Below the pieces are notes generated by a model. It was not told where the DNA came from. It made no database searches and worked only from the letters and a program-made list of their open reading frames with translations. A stretch of 64,000 nt of DNA from Pseudomonas cavernicola (lineage in GTDB: Bacteria; Pseudomonadota; Gammaproteobacteria; Pseudomonadales; Pseudomonadaceae): positions 496,001 to 560,000 of the forward strand of contig NZ_QYUR01000006.1 of assembly GCF_003596405.1 (NCBI RefSeq), read 5' to 3'. Below are positions 35,977 through 45,409 of this stretch, in pieces; the first letter of the stretch is position 1; each line of letters starts with the position of its first letter. The position numbers and the translations under genes were made by a program.

Positions 35977-36965
35977 AACGCTAAATCCTCAGGTGTGAAG
36001 GTCATCTTGAATGAACGATAGGGATTAAAGTCAGTGGGACTCAGGCCCTGCATTTCTATGAGTCGGCCGATGTTTTTGACCGCTGCAACAGCTGAACTGT
36101 CAAAGGGCCCATTACCGCTGGAGCGCGTCACGCCGACACTGGTAATGGTGCCGTCTGGCAACATGGTGATCTGTAGCACCACCGTCATGCCGTTACTGGC
36201 GCCTGGCGGTCTTGTCCAGCCTTCCGCCGCACGCATTCTGATCAGATCGTCGAAGTTACCCGAGACCTGGTCGCCGATCTCGTCACCGAGAGCCGCTTGC
36301 CGCTCAGTATCCTCGGATAACAACTCCGCCAGTGCCTGGGCTTTCTTCTCTTCTGCCGCCTTGCGTGCTGCTTCAGCAGCTTTTTTCTTGGTCGCTTCGG
36401 CAGCCGCTTTCTTCTTCGCGTCCTCTGCCTTTTTCGCGTCTGCCACGGCTTTTTTCTTGGCCGCCTCGGCATCAGCCTTTTTCTTGGCCTCTGCTGCCGC
36501 TTTCTTCTTTTCTTCTTCGGTTTTCTTCTTGGCGATATCCGCCAATTGCTTTTCTTCGGCCTTCTTCGCCTCTTCGGCTTTCTTGGCCTCAGTAGCTTTT
36601 TTCACTTCCTCGGTCTTTTGTGCTGCTTCGGCCTTTTGAGCTTCTTCAGCTTTCTTTTGTTCCGCCGCCTTGGCCGCTACCTGCTTTTCCTGCTCGACCT
36701 TTTTCGCCTCCAACTGCTCGACTTCGTACTGTTTGGCTGCAGTCTTTTTCGCCTCACCAGCAATTTTCTGGTTGGTCTGCACGGTTGCCGGGCTTTTCGA
36801 CTTGAGCTCGTACAGGGTGGCCTGAACGATCGGTTTAGCGGGTGGCAGCTCTGGCGTGAAAGCAAAACTGACGAAAAGCATGCCAAACATCAGGACGTGC
36901 AAACCTATCGCCCAGACGCTAGGCCAGAAGTAGCTTTCCGAAGAGGAGCGCTCGCGCTGCTGCAT
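35973..36965 (-). CDS. tolA: Tol-Pal system protein TolA
   Basis: This 330-residue protein has one N-terminal membrane helix (about 14-34), a long Lys/Ala/Glu-rich helical domain (about 65-220) spanning the periplasm, and a globular C-terminal domain (about 230-330) with [20 protein letters not shown] and [18 protein letters not shown]. It transmits proton-motive force from TolQR to TolB/Pal. Its ATG shares one base with the tolR stop (TAATG). The central domain is low-complexity and repetitive at the DNA level. Confidence 0.95.
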   Translation of the reverse strand: MQQRERSSSESYFWPSVWAIGLHVLMFGMLFVSFAFTPELPPAKPIVQATLYELKSKSPATVQTNQKIAGEAKKTAAKQYEVEQLEAKKVEQEKQVAAKAAEQKKAEEAQKAEAAQKTEEVKKATEAKKAEEAKKAEEKQLADIAKKKTEEEKKKAAAEAKKKADAEAAKKKAVADAKKAEDAKKKAAAEATKKKAAEAARKAAEEKKAQALAELLSEDTERQAALGDEIGDQVSGNFDDLIRMRAAEGWTRPPGASNGMTVVLQITMLPDGTITSVGVTRSSGNGPFDSSAVAAVKNIGRLIEMQGLSPTDFNPYRSFKMTFTPEDLAL

Positions 36966-37417
36966 TACGGCGCCTCTGTAATCAGACCGACATTGCCCAC
37001 GCCAGCCTGCTGCAGCCCGCCCATTGCAGCCATCACCGCGCCGTAATCAACGGATTTGTCGCCACGAATGAACACCTGGGTCTGCTTACCCTGGCTACGG
37101 CTCTGGTTCATGATCGCCGTCACAGCGGTGGTCATTTCAGGCAGGCTCAGGGCTTTCGCCTGCTGCTTGTCGGTATCCACTTCGCTGCCGAGATTCCAGT
37201 AATAGGTCTTGTCGGCCTTGATCGAAATAGTCAGCACCTGGGTGTTGTTGTCTTGCGGCAAGGCCTCACTGGAAACCTTGGGCAGATCAACCTTGACGCC
37301 CTGGTTGAGCATCGGGGCAGTCACCATAAAGATCACCAGCAGCACCAACATCACGTCGATGTAAGGCACTACGTTCATCTCGGCAACTGGTTTACGTCTC
37401 TTACGAATACGGGCCAT
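36965..37417 (-). CDS. tolR: Tol-Pal system protein TolR
   Basis: This 150-residue protein has one membrane helix (about 17-37) with the essential Asp in VVPYIDVMLVLLVIFM and a periplasmic domain ending VFIRGDKSVDYGAVMAAMGG. With TolQ it forms a proton channel of the ExbBD/MotAB type. The gap to tolQ upstream is 177 bp, which is wide for this operon and is filled by a repeat element. Confidence 0.96.
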   Translation of the reverse strand: MARIRKRRKPVAEMNVVPYIDVMLVLLVIFMVTAPMLNQGVKVDLPKVSSEALPQDNNTQVLTISIKADKTYYWNLGSEVDTDKQQAKALSLPEMTTAVTAIMNQSRSQGKQTQVFIRGDKSVDYGAVMAAMGGLQQAGVGNVGLITEAP

Positions 37418-37450
37418 GGGTTAAAACCTTTCCATCAAAGAAACCTGCGT

Positions 37451-37598
37451 CTTAGAACCCGTTCAATGTCTGCTGCGCTTGGTCATGCTGCGTTGAAAAC
37501 AGGCTCGGAATGCTCATTTACAGCTCGTAAACTCCGCTTCCTCGCCTGTGTTCGCCTTGCCTGACCTGCGCTCGCGACGACCTTGAACAGGTTCTTAG
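37451..37598. repeat. full copy of the TNAGAACCTGTTC repeat family between tolQ and tolR
   Basis: This is a 148-bp element whose ends are inverted (CTTAGAACCCGTTCAATG... and ...CCTTGAACAGGTTCTTAG). The interior has TCTGCTGCGCTTGG, GCGTTGAAAACAGGC, GCTCATTTACAGCTCGTAAA and CGCCTTGCCTGACCTGCGC. It matches the copy at 43908-44052 closely. On the minus strand its TAA (37595-37597) is the tolQ stop codon. Confidence 0.88.
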
Positions 37599-38290
37599 TC
37601 GTCGCTGGTGTGCACTTTACGGTGCAGGATGGCTTGGAATTCGTCGGCAAAGGTGTAGTAACGGCCAATCAGCGTCTCACCGCGCGCGGCGAAGCGGTTG
37701 TAAGCGATTACCGCCGGAATGGCCGCAAATAGGCCAATTGCCGTAGCGATCAGTGCCTCGGCAATGCCCGGTGCAACTGTGGCGAGGGTCGCTTGCTGCG
37801 CCGAAGCCAGTCCGCGGAAGGAGTTCATGATCCCCCAGACGGTACCAAACAGGCCGATATAGGGGCTGGTGGAGCCCACGGTGGCGAGGAATGGCAGGCT
37901 TTGCTCAAGCTTTTCTTCTTCACGGGAAATCGCCACGCGCATCGCACGGTTCACCCCGTCCATCACCGCATCCGGATCGACACCTGGTTGCTGACGCAGG
38001 CGGGAGAACTCCTTGAAGCCGCCACGGAAGATCTGCTCGACGCCGGAATCCGGATCAGGGTTGCTGCCGGCCTGGCGGTACAGCTTGGACAGGTCGATGC
38101 CCGACCAGAAACGCTCCTCGAAGCTTTCCAGCGAACGGCGCGCCGCACGAATCATCGTGCTGCGCTGGAAAATCATGATCCATGAGGTAACCGATGCGGC
38201 TACCAGGATGAGCATTACCAGCTGCACCACGATGCTGGCATTGCTGATCAGGCTCCACATGGAGGTATGGTCGACGACGTTGGCTTCCAC
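37595..38290 (-). CDS. tolQ: Tol-Pal system protein TolQ
   Basis: This 231-residue inner-membrane protein has three membrane segments (about 17-37, 135-155 and 170-190): SLISNASIVVQLVMLILVAA, ATVGSTSPYIGLFGTVWGIM and PGIAEALIATAIGLFAAIPA. It forms the TolQ pentamer around TolR. The start is a GTG at 38290, two bases after the ybgC stop. Its stop codon lies within a repeat element, after which tolR begins only at 37417. Confidence 0.96.
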   Translation of the reverse strand: MEANVVDHTSMWSLISNASIVVQLVMLILVAASVTSWIMIFQRSTMIRAARRSLESFEERFWSGIDLSKLYRQAGSNPDPDSGVEQIFRGGFKEFSRLRQQPGVDPDAVMDGVNRAMRVAISREEEKLEQSLPFLATVGSTSPYIGLFGTVWGIMNSFRGLASAQQATLATVAPGIAEALIATAIGLFAAIPAVIAYNRFAARGETLIGRYYTFADEFQAILHRKVHTSDD

Positions 38291-38292
38291 GT

Positions 38293-38745
38293 TTAATCTC
38301 CTGCTTTAGATGTACCCGCGCCGCTCAGGCCGGCAAAGGCCGCGCGCAAAGCTTCGGGAAAGGCCCGGGGTTTCAAACTGTCGGCGCGCACACAGGCCAC
38401 CAGGAACTGCCCTTCACAGAGCAGCGCATCATCCGTTGCCCGCCGAACCTGTTGACGAAAGCGCAGGCTGGCACGGTTTAATTCGATTACTTCGGCGCTG
38501 ACCAGCAGCTCATCATCCAGCCGCGCCGGCGCGTGATAGCGCGCTTCGCTGGAATGCACGACGAACAACAGGTTCTCCCCCGCCAGCGCAGACTGGGCAA
38601 AGCCCAAATCGCGCAGCCGCTCGGTACGAGCCCGCTCCATAAACTTAAGGTAATTGACGTAGTAAACGATGCCGCCGGCATCGGTGTCCTCGTAATAAAC
38701 GCGACAACGATGTGCGAACGACTCAAGCTCATTTTGCGCGCGCAT
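38293..38745 (-). CDS. ybgC: Tol-Pal-associated acyl-CoA thioesterase YbgC
   Basis: This 150-residue hot-dog-fold protein has the catalytic motif [20 protein letters not shown] (Asp and Tyr) and [12 protein letters not shown]. It hydrolyses short acyl-CoA thioesters or acts in phospholipid metabolism and is the first gene of the tol-pal operon. The operon promoter probably lies in 38746-38850 upstream, between this gene and ruvB. Confidence 0.94.
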   Translation of the reverse strand: MRAQNELESFAHRCRVYYEDTDAGGIVYYVNYLKFMERARTERLRDLGFAQSALAGENLLFVVHSSEARYHAPARLDDELLVSAEVIELNRASLRFRQQVRRATDDALLCEGQFLVACVRADSLKPRAFPEALRAAFAGLSGAGTSKAGD

Positions 38746-38850
38746 ACTCTAGTGCTTACTCCCCGGGTTGCCAATCAGGCTAAACAACTGTTTTGCAACC
38801 ATCTATCTCATTCGTCCTGAATGAATCGGTTGAATTTTGCAGCCTTGAGG

Positions 38851-39900
38851 CTACTCATCAACGGCAAACAGATCAGCCGTCGGCAGCTCCCCCATACGCT
38901 TGGGTACATTCAAACCAAAATGCAGATACGCATGCCGGGTCACCACCCGGCCACGGGGGGTGCGCATGATGTAGCCCTGCTGGATCAAGTAAGGCTCCAG
39001 CACGTCTTCAATGGTATGCCGCTCCTCGCTGATTGCTGCTGCCAGGCTGTCGACACCCACCGGGCCGCCATCGAATTTCTCGATCATGGTCAACAGTAGC
39101 CGGCGATCCTGATGATCGAAGCCGTGCTCATCGACATCCAACAAGTTCAGCGCCAGATCGGCAATTGGCCGGGTGATATGCCCCTTGGCGCGCACTTCGG
39201 CGAAATCTCGCACGCGCCGCAGCAAACGGTTGGCGATCCGCGGCGTACCACGGGCACGCCGCGCAATTTCGTAAGCACCCTCAGGATCGAGCGGCAAACC
39301 GAGGATACCGGCCGAACGCCCGACAATCGTGGCCAAGTCAGGGATGCTGTAGAACTCCAGGCGCTGCACGATACCGAAGCGATCGCGCAACGGATTGGTC
39401 AGCATGCCGGCACGCGTCGTAGCGCCGATCAGGGTAAAGGGTGGCAGATCGAGCTTGATCGACCGGGCCGCTGGGCCCTCACCAATCATGATGTCGAGCT
39501 GAAAATCCTCCATTGCCGGATATAGCACTTCTTCGACAATCGGCGAGAGGCGGTGAATTTCATCGATAAATAACACATCGCCCGGCTCCAGATTGGTCAG
39601 CATCGCCGCCAAATCACCAGGGCGCTCGAGCACGGGGCCAGAGGTGCTCTTGATCGAGACACCCATTTCCTGCGCAACGATATTGGCCAAGGTGGTTTTA
39701 CCCAAGCCTGGCGGACCAAAAATCAACGTGTGATCGAGCGCTTCGCTGCGCCCCTTAGCGGCCTGAATAAACAGTTCCATCTGCTCGCGCACTTTCGGCT
39801 GACCGATATATTCAGCCAGCCGCAACGGACGAATAGCCCGGTCCAACTGCTCATCGCGGTCGCGGCCGGAAGCGGTAATCAGGCGGTCGGCGTCTATCAC
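38851..39900 (-). CDS. ruvB: Holliday junction helicase RuvB
   Basis: This 349-residue AAA+ motor has Walker [12 protein letters not shown] (about 60-70), Walker [10 protein letters not shown], sensor [19 protein letters not shown] and a C-terminal winged helix with [16 protein letters not shown]. It drives branch migration on RuvA-bound junctions. The start is a GTG at 39900 immediately after the ruvA stop. Confidence 0.97.
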   Translation of the reverse strand: MIDADRLITASGRDRDEQLDRAIRPLRLAEYIGQPKVREQMELFIQAAKGRSEALDHTLIFGPPGLGKTTLANIVAQEMGVSIKSTSGPVLERPGDLAAMLTNLEPGDVLFIDEIHRLSPIVEEVLYPAMEDFQLDIMIGEGPAARSIKLDLPPFTLIGATTRAGMLTNPLRDRFGIVQRLEFYSIPDLATIVGRSAGILGLPLDPEGAYEIARRARGTPRIANRLLRRVRDFAEVRAKGHITRPIADLALNLLDVDEHGFDHQDRRLLLTMIEKFDGGPVGVDSLAAAISEERHTIEDVLEPYLIQQGYIMRTPRGRVVTRHAYLHFGLNVPKRMGELPTADLFAVDE

Positions 39901-40506
39901 TTAAACCATTCCTTTCAATGAACGACGGATCAACTCTTCACTGCTTAAACCGTCTTCCTGCACTGCAGACACCGCACGACTTGCCTCCTGGGGTTTGAAA
40001 CCGAGGGAGATCAGCGCGCTCACCGCGTCATTCTCTGCGCTTGAGACTGCGGCACCGGTCCGAGGTTCAACCACCAGCGTGGCAATGCCCGGCATGGTTT
40101 CCCAGGCCTTGAAACGGTCTTTCAACTCGACCAGTAGGCGCTCGGCCGTTTTCTTGCCGACGCCCGGAATCTTCACCAGGACGGAGGTATCTTGCGCCTG
40201 AACGCAGCGTACCAGTTCATCCACTTCCAGGCCGGACATCAACGCCAGCGCCAACTTGGGGCCAACACCATTGAGCCGGATCAGCTCGCGAAACAGCTCA
40301 CGCTCGCGCTTCTCGCTGAATCCATAGAGCAAATGCGCGTCCTCACGCACCACCAGATGGGTGTGCAGGGTCACCGGCTCACCGACGGACGGCAGACGGT
40401 AAAGCGTGGTCATCGGCACTTCCAGCTCATAACCGAGGCCATCCACATCCACAATTAAATGCGGCGGCTGCTTTTCCACCAAGGTGCCGCGTAGGCGTCC
40501 AATCAC
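39901..40506 (-). CDS. ruvA: Holliday junction protein RuvA
   Basis: This 201-residue protein has an OB-fold (about 1-62, [20 protein letters not shown]), two helix-hairpin-helix motifs ([19 protein letters not shown] and [19 protein letters not shown]) and a C-terminal RuvB-binding domain after an acidic/Ser linker. It binds four-way junctions. It is adjacent to ruvB, with ruvC 100 bp upstream beyond an inverted repeat. Confidence 0.97.
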   Translation of the reverse strand: MIGRLRGTLVEKQPPHLIVDVDGLGYELEVPMTTLYRLPSVGEPVTLHTHLVVREDAHLLYGFSEKRERELFRELIRLNGVGPKLALALMSGLEVDELVRCVQAQDTSVLVKIPGVGKKTAERLLVELKDRFKAWETMPGIATLVVEPRTGAAVSSAENDAVSALISLGFKPQEASRAVSAVQEDGLSSEELIRRSLKGMV

Positions 40507-40522
40507 AATCCTATTTCCTTGA

Positions 40523-40601
40523 GTAGGCTGGGCAGAGGCTCTAGCCGAAACCCAGCTTTGTAACGGTTGTGCTGGGTTTCGCTGCGCTCTACCCAGCCTA
40601 C
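40523..40601. repeat. inverted repeat between ruvC and ruvA
   Basis: GTAGGCTGGG at 40523 and CCCAGCCTAC ending at 40601, with an inner pair GAAACCCAGC/GCTGGGTTTC. It resembles the GTAGGGTGGGTT repeat at 7127-7232. It occupies most of the gap between the two genes. Confidence 0.75.
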
Positions 40602-40606
40602 AGAAC

Positions 40607-41131
40607 TTACAGCCTGAGCCGGCCGCCGCGACTACGCGCGCCAGCCAGGCCGTGGGGAATCAGACTTGAGCGGGTATGCGCATGACACAGGGCAATCGCC
40701 AGCGCATCGGAGGCATCGATCTGCGGTTTCTGCGTCAACTTCAATAGGTGCATCACCATCATCTGCACCTGCTGTTTATCCGCACCACCGGTCCCGGCAA
40801 TCGCCTGCTTGACCTGGGTCGCCGTGTACTCGGCGATCTCCAAGCCCTCCTCCACCGCCGCCACTATTGCCGCGCCACGCGCCTGCCCCAGCTTCAGCGC
40901 CGAGTCGGCATTCTTGGCCATGAACACCTGCTCGATGCCCATGGTCACCGGGCCGTATGTCTGAATGACCTCACGCACCCCACGAAAAACGATCTGCAGC
41001 CGCTCATGCAACGCACCACTGCCCGTACGAATACAGCCCGAGGCAACATATTCACAGCCACGACCAAGGTCGCGCACCACGCCGTAGCCGGTGATACGTG
41101 AACCAGGGTCGATGCCAAGAATAAGAGTCAT
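40607..41131 (-). CDS. ruvC: Holliday junction resolvase RuvC
   Basis: This 174-residue RNase H-fold nuclease has four catalytic acidic positions in [22 protein letters not shown] and [12 protein letters not shown]. It cuts Holliday junctions symmetrically with RuvAB. Length is normal; the tail [10 protein letters not shown] is basic. It lies 138 bp downstream of yebC, with a large hairpin between. Confidence 0.97.
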   Translation of the reverse strand: MTLILGIDPGSRITGYGVVRDLGRGCEYVASGCIRTGSGALHERLQIVFRGVREVIQTYGPVTMGIEQVFMAKNADSALKLGQARGAAIVAAVEEGLEIAEYTATQVKQAIAGTGGADKQQVQMMVMHLLKLTQKPQIDASDALAIALCHAHTRSSLIPHGLAGARSRGGRLRL

Positions 41132-41194
41132 AGCGCCTGCAGCTTGAAAATGATGCTTAGTGCCAAACAGTCAGTGTCCGGCAGCTTAAAGGCA

Positions 41195-41247
41195 GAAGCC
41201 GGGGGCGCAAAGTCGCGTGGTGATCACGCCCTTGCGCCTCCGGCTTC
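41195..41247 (-). repeat. long hairpin downstream of yebC
   Basis: GAAGCCGGGGGCGCAA and TTGCGCCTCCGGCTTC are inverted with one mismatch, spaced by about 20 bp. It could slow transcription between yebC and ruvC. There is no T-run, so a terminator call is not warranted. Confidence 0.6.
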
Positions 41248-41269
41248 AGGGATACCGCAGCAGTTCGGT

Positions 41270-42019
41270 TTAGCCAAGCTGCTCCATGATTTCATCCGGA
41301 ATTTCGGCATTGAAGTAGACGTTCTGCACGTCATCCAAATCTTCAAGCATGTCGATCAGCTTGAGCACCTTCTGCGCGGTTTCCAGGTCCGTCAGCTCGA
41401 CCATGATCGAGGGAATCATGCTGATCTCTGCCTCATCGCCCTTGAAACCGGCAGCGACCAAGGCCTCATTCACCGAGATGAAGTCAGCGAAGGTGGTGAA
41501 AACGTCGATGGAGCCATCCTCATTGGTCACTACATCATCGGCACCAGCTTCCAGCGCAGCATTCATCAGGGCGTCTTCATCCACACCCGGGGCGAAGCTG
41601 ATCTGGCCTTTGCGATCGAACATGTAGGCAACCGAGCCGTCGGTACCCAGGTTGCCGCCGCACTTGCTGAAGGCATGCCGCACTTCGGCCGCAGTACGAT
41701 TGCGATTGTCGGTCATCGCCTCGACGATCACCGCCACGCCGTTAGGCGCATAACCTTCATAGCTCAGCTCTTCGACGTTATCGTCATCGCTGGAGCCCAC
41801 GCCGCGGGCGATCGCCCGGTCGATGGTGTCGCGGGTCATGTTGGCGCCGAGCGCCTTGTCCACCGCCAAACGCAGACGCGGGTTATCCGCCGGCAGGCCG
41901 CCACCCTGACTCGCGGCGATGGTCAGCTCGCGGATCAGCTTGGTGAAAATCTTGCCTTTCTTGGCGTCCTGACGCCCTTTGCGATGCTTGATGTTGGCCC
42001 ACTTGGAATGACCAGCCAT
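41270..42019 (-). CDS. yebC: YebC/PmpR-family regulatory protein
   Basis: This 249-residue protein begins [20 protein letters not shown], the YebC hallmark, and has [26 protein letters not shown] and an acidic C-terminal region. In P. aeruginosa the homologue PmpR represses the PQS regulator; other members act at stalled ribosomes. It lies between aspS and ruvC, its usual place. Confidence 0.96.
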   Translation of the reverse strand: MAGHSKWANIKHRKGRQDAKKGKIFTKLIRELTIAASQGGGLPADNPRLRLAVDKALGANMTRDTIDRAIARGVGSSDDDNVEELSYEGYAPNGVAVIVEAMTDNRNRTAAEVRHAFSKCGGNLGTDGSVAYMFDRKGQISFAPGVDEDALMNAALEAGADDVVTNEDGSIDVFTTFADFISVNEALVAAGFKGDEAEISMIPSIMVELTDLETAQKVLKLIDMLEDLDDVQNVYFNAEIPDEIMEQLG

Positions 42020-42086
42020 AACGCACTCCGAATTCTTGTCCTGTTGGACGGCCCACCAACCTGGGCCGCCCGGGGTTTAAACCGAA

Positions 42087-43862
42087 CTATTCCGCTTTCG
42101 GCTGTTCGCGCAGACGAATGTGCAGTTCACGCAGCGCTTTAGCATCCACCGCACCCGGCGCCTGGGTCATGACACAGGCCGCGCTCTGGGTTTTCGGGAA
42201 GGCAATCACTTCACGGATCGACTGGGCGCCAGTCATCAGCATCACCAGACGGTCCAGACCGAAGGCCAGACCACCGTGCGGCGGCGCACCGTATTTCAGG
42301 GCGTCGAGCAGGAAGCCGAACTTCTCCTGCTGCTCGTCTTCACCGATGCCGAGTAGACGGAATACCGCTTGCTGCATCTCTTTGCGGTGAATACGAATCG
42401 AACCGCCACCCAGCTCGGTGCCGTTCAGCACCATGTCGTAGGCGCGCGACAGCGCCGCGTGCGGATTGGCTTCCAATTCTTGCGGCGAGCACTTGGGGGC
42501 GGTGAACGGGTGGTGCAGTGGGGTGAGGCTGCCGTCGTCGGTCTCTTCGAACATCGGAAAGTCGACGACCCACAACGGCGCCCACTCGCAGGTGTGCAGC
42601 TTGAGGTCGTGACCGACTTTGATCCGCAGCGCGCCAAGGGCGTCGCTGACAATCTTGGCCTTGTCGGCGCCGAAGAACACGATGTCGCCGTCCTGGGCGC
42701 CGACGCGATCGAGGATCACCTGGAGGTTTTCCTCAGGGATGAACTTGACGATCGGCGACTGCAGACCCTCGACGCCCTTGGCGCGCTCATTGACCTTGAT
42801 GTAGGCCAGGCCTTTGGCGCCGAAGTTGCCGACGAACTTGGTGTAGTCGTCGATCTGGCTACGCGGCATGCTCGCGGCACCCGGTACGCGCAAGGCGGCA
42901 ACGCGGCCTTTCGGATCGTTGGCCGGACCACTGAACACCTTGAAATCCACGGCGTTCAGCTGATCGGCAACATCGACCAGTTCCAGCGGGATGCGCAGAT
43001 CCGGCTTGTCGGAACCGTAGCGACGCATGGCCTCTTCGAAGGTCATGTGCGGGAACTCGCCGAATTCCAGATCCAGCACTTCCTTGAACAGCTTGCGAAT
43101 CATGCCTTCGGTCAGACCGATGATGTCCCCTTCATTGAGGAAACTGGTCTCGATGTCGATCTGTGTGAATTCCGGCTGGCGATCGGCCCGCAGGTCTTCG
43201 TCGCGGAAGCACTTAGCTATCTGGTAGTAACGATCGAAGCCCGCCACCATCAACAACTGTTTGAACAACTGCGGTGACTGCGGCAGAGCAAAGAAGCTGC
43301 CGGCGTGGGTACGGCTCGGCACCAGGTAGTCACGCGCGCCTTCCGGCGTGGCGCGGGTCAGGATCGGCGTTTCGACATCGAGGAAGCCATTCTCGTCGAG
43401 GTAACGACGGATGCTGGTGGTGATGCGCGAACGCAGACGCAGCTTATCGGCCATTTCCGGGCGACGCAGGTCGATAAAGCGATAACGCAGGCGGGTTTCT
43501 TCGCCCACGTCGGAGTACTCGTTCAGCGGGAACGGCGGAGTCTCCGCCTCGTTCAACACTTCCAACTCGTAACCGAGCACTTCGATAGCGCCGGATGCCA
43601 TGTTGGCATTGACCGCACCCGCCGGACGCAAACGTACCTTGCCGGTGATCTTGACCACATACTCGCCGCGCACACGGTCAGCGGCGGCGAAGGTATCGGC
43701 ACGATCGGGGTCAAACACCACCTGGGCCAGGCCTTCACGGTCACGGATGTCGAGGAAGATCACCCCGCCATGATCACGGCGGCGATGGACCCAGCCGCAC
43801 AGGGTGATTTCTTGACCGTCAAGGCTCTCGTTCAGTTGGCCGCAATAATGGCTGCGCATCAT
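42087..43862 (-). CDS. aspS: aspartyl-tRNA synthetase
   Basis: This 591-residue class II synthetase has an N-terminal OB-fold for anticodon binding ([17 protein letters not shown]), motif 1 [11 protein letters not shown], motif 2 [19 protein letters not shown], a GAD insertion domain and motif 3 [14 protein letters not shown]. It matches the P. aeruginosa enzyme almost throughout. Pseudomonas AspRS is known to be non-discriminating and to charge tRNA-Asn too. I use the first of two adjacent ATG codons (43862). Upstream DNA down to the fmdB stop is a repeat element. Confidence 0.97.
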   Translation of the reverse strand: MMRSHYCGQLNESLDGQEITLCGWVHRRRDHGGVIFLDIRDREGLAQVVFDPDRADTFAAADRVRGEYVVKITGKVRLRPAGAVNANMASGAIEVLGYELEVLNEAETPPFPLNEYSDVGEETRLRYRFIDLRRPEMADKLRLRSRITTSIRRYLDENGFLDVETPILTRATPEGARDYLVPSRTHAGSFFALPQSPQLFKQLLMVAGFDRYYQIAKCFRDEDLRADRQPEFTQIDIETSFLNEGDIIGLTEGMIRKLFKEVLDLEFGEFPHMTFEEAMRRYGSDKPDLRIPLELVDVADQLNAVDFKVFSGPANDPKGRVAALRVPGAASMPRSQIDDYTKFVGNFGAKGLAYIKVNERAKGVEGLQSPIVKFIPEENLQVILDRVGAQDGDIVFFGADKAKIVSDALGALRIKVGHDLKLHTCEWAPLWVVDFPMFEETDDGSLTPLHHPFTAPKCSPQELEANPHAALSRAYDMVLNGTELGGGSIRIHRKEMQQAVFRLLGIGEDEQQEKFGFLLDALKYGAPPHGGLAFGLDRLVMLMTGAQSIREVIAFPKTQSAACVMTQAPGAVDAKALRELHIRLREQPKAE

Positions 43863-43907
43863 GATGGTGGTTTCGCTTCTCGTAATTCGACTAGTCGGTG
43901 TGCTGTT

Positions 43908-44052
43908 TAAGAATCTGTTCAATATCTGCTGCGCTTGGCCATGCAGCGTTGAAAACAGGCTCGGAATGCTCATTTACCACTCGTAAACTCCGCCTCCTCG
44001 CCTATTTTCGCCTTGCCTGACCTGCGCTCGCGACGATCTTGAACAGGTTCTA
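43908..44052. repeat. full copy of the TNAGAACCTGTTC repeat family between fmdB and aspS
   Basis: This 145-bp element closely matches the tolQ/tolR copy, with inverted ends (TAAGAATCTGTTCAATATC... and ...GATCTTGAACAGGTTCTAA). The interior has CTGCTGCGCTTGGCCATGC, GCTCATTTACCACTCGTAAA and CGCCTTGCCTGACCTGCGC. The TAG of its right end (44050-44052, minus strand) is the fmdB stop codon. It lies about 46 bp upstream of the aspS start. Confidence 0.88.
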
Positions 44053-44271
44053 ATCGGCTTTATCGCCGCCAGCCAGATTCTTTTTCGCGCCGGTTTTGAA
44101 GTCGGTTTCATACCAGCCGCTGCCTTTAAGGCGAAAACCGGGCATAGACAGCAACTTCTTCAACTCGGGCGCCTTGCAGGTCGGACAATCGACCAACGGC
44201 GCATCGCTGAACTTCTGAATGGCTTCCATTTGATGGCCACAGGAAGCGCATTGGTAATCGTAAATAGGCAT
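44050..44271 (-). CDS. FmdB-family zinc-ribbon protein
   Basis: This 73-residue protein has a zinc ribbon with Cys pairs in YQCASCGHQME and VDCPTCKAPELKK, followed by FRLKGSGWYETDF, the FmdB hallmark. The family was named as a putative regulator, but its function is unsettled. ATG at 44271 (MPIYDYQC) is the canonical start. It is normally directly upstream of aspS; here a repeat intervenes and provides the stop codon. Confidence 0.93.
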   Translation of the reverse strand: MPIYDYQCASCGHQMEAIQKFSDAPLVDCPTCKAPELKKLLSMPGFRLKGSGWYETDFKTGAKKNLAGGDKAD

Positions 44272-44628
44272 TGGCTCATCTCGGCAATCGAAAAAACAGC
44301 ACCGCGAGCCCGCGCCCAGCGGCAAGGGGCGGCATTATATATGGTTAATCGGTCACGTGCAGCCGCCAGGCTGACCCGCACCCACCAAGGCTTTCTATCG
44401 CTAGGAAAACCTCAGCTCGCTAGCGCTGCGTCGCGAGCAACGCCTGCTGCCCGCCGCTAGCCGAGACTCCAGGCCAAACCACTGCAGAAGGTTGCACCCC
44501 AAGACCAGAACAAGCACTCACATGACTTTTATTGACACAGGCCAAGGCTAAGCTCGGGGGGCACCCTATGCTAGGCTCTAGCCGTCACCGAGCCTCTACA
44601 GCCCCGAGTCGATCAAAGGAGAAACGCC
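44272..44628. other. 357-bp divergent intergenic region
   Basis: The promoters for the fmdB-aspS side and for the Dps gene must be here. TTATATATGGTTAAT near 44335-44350 is AT-rich and may be a promoter for the minus strand. AAAGGAGAAACGCC gives the Dps gene a strong ribosome site. I see no gene. Confidence 0.45.
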
Positions 44629-45099
44629 ATGGAAATCAACATCGGAATCGCCGAACAGGACCGCGCAGCCATTGCTGAAGGCCTGTCGCGCCTGCTGGCG
44701 GACACCTACACCCTGTACCTGAAGACCCACAACTTTCACTGGAACGTCACCGGCCCGATGTTCAACACCCTGCACCTGATGTTCGAGGGGCAATACACCG
44801 AACTGGCCCTGGCCGTTGACTCCATCGCCGAGCGCATCCGCGCCCTCGGCTTTCCGGCGCCCGGCACTTACGCCGCTTACGCCCGCCTATCCTCGATCAA
44901 AGAGGAAGAAGGCGTACCGAATGCCCAGGACATGATCAAGCAACTGGTACAGGGCCAGGAAGCCGTGGTGCGCACTGCGCGCGGCATCTTTCCACTGCTG
45001 GACAAGGTCAGCGACGAACCGACTGCCGACCTGCTGACCCAACGCATGCAAGTGCATGAAAAGACCGCCTGGATGTTGCGCAGCCTACTTGCCGGTTAA
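44629..45099 (+). CDS. Dps-family ferritin-like DNA-protection protein
   Basis: This 156-residue protein has the Dps ferroxidase region [20 protein letters not shown] followed by [20 protein letters not shown] (His, Asp, Glu ligands shared between subunits). Dps proteins form 12-subunit cages that oxidise and store iron with peroxide and may coat DNA. It corresponds to P. aeruginosa PA0962 in position. The terminator behind it has been split by a small insertion (45140-45326). Confidence 0.94.
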   Translation: MEINIGIAEQDRAAIAEGLSRLLADTYTLYLKTHNFHWNVTGPMFNTLHLMFEGQYTELALAVDSIAERIRALGFPAPGTYAAYARLSSIKEEEGVPNAQDMIKQLVQGQEAVVRTARGIFPLLDKVSDEPTADLLTQRMQVHEKTAWMLRSLLAG

Positions 45100-45122
45100 G
45101 GCAGCGATTCACAGGCATATAT

Positions 45123-45345
45123 AAAGGCCCGGTTCAACTGCAATGCTGTTCACTTAAGCGATGTGCGCCTGAGCTCCCCTCTCCCGTTTACGGGAGAGGG
45201 GCTGGGGGAGAGGGTAAATAGCGGGCAAAAGTGAATTCATCTGGCATGCACCCCTCTCCCTAACCCTCTCCCCAGAGGGGCGAGGGGATAAAAGGCGAAG
45301 ACGTATGCTTAAGTGAACAGCATTGCCGGTTCAACTGGGCCTTTT
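45123..45345 (+). terminator. terminator of the Dps gene, interrupted by an insertion
   Basis: The arms AAAGGCCC (45123-45130) and GGGCCTTTT (45337-45345) would form a normal terminator around the loop GGTTCAACT. They are now 206 bp apart because a 187-bp element lies in the loop. If the element and one copy of the duplicated CGGTTCAACT are removed, the terminator is restored exactly. Confidence 0.8.
45140..45326. mobile_element. 187-bp MITE-like element with 20-bp terminal inverted repeats and 10-bp target duplication
   Basis: Left end GCAATGCTGTTCACTTAAGC (45140-45159) and right end 45307-45326 are exact inverse copies. The direct repeat CGGTTCAACT flanks the element (45130-45139 and 45327-45336). 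It has no coding capacity. The interior is two clusters of CCCTCTCCC/GGGAGAGGG palindromes, a motif also found at 60440-60474. It must have been moved by a transposase acting in trans. Confidence 0.8.
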
Positions 45346-45409
45346 GCTAGGCATCCGCCCCCAGGCTGCTCTATGCTCTGGCAACCCAGAATTCGCCCCC
45401 GTGACGTGC

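Noticed and set aside
36280..36760. Repetitive DNA between tolA ends
   Set aside because: It is the low-complexity Lys/Ala/Glu helix of TolA, normal for the family.
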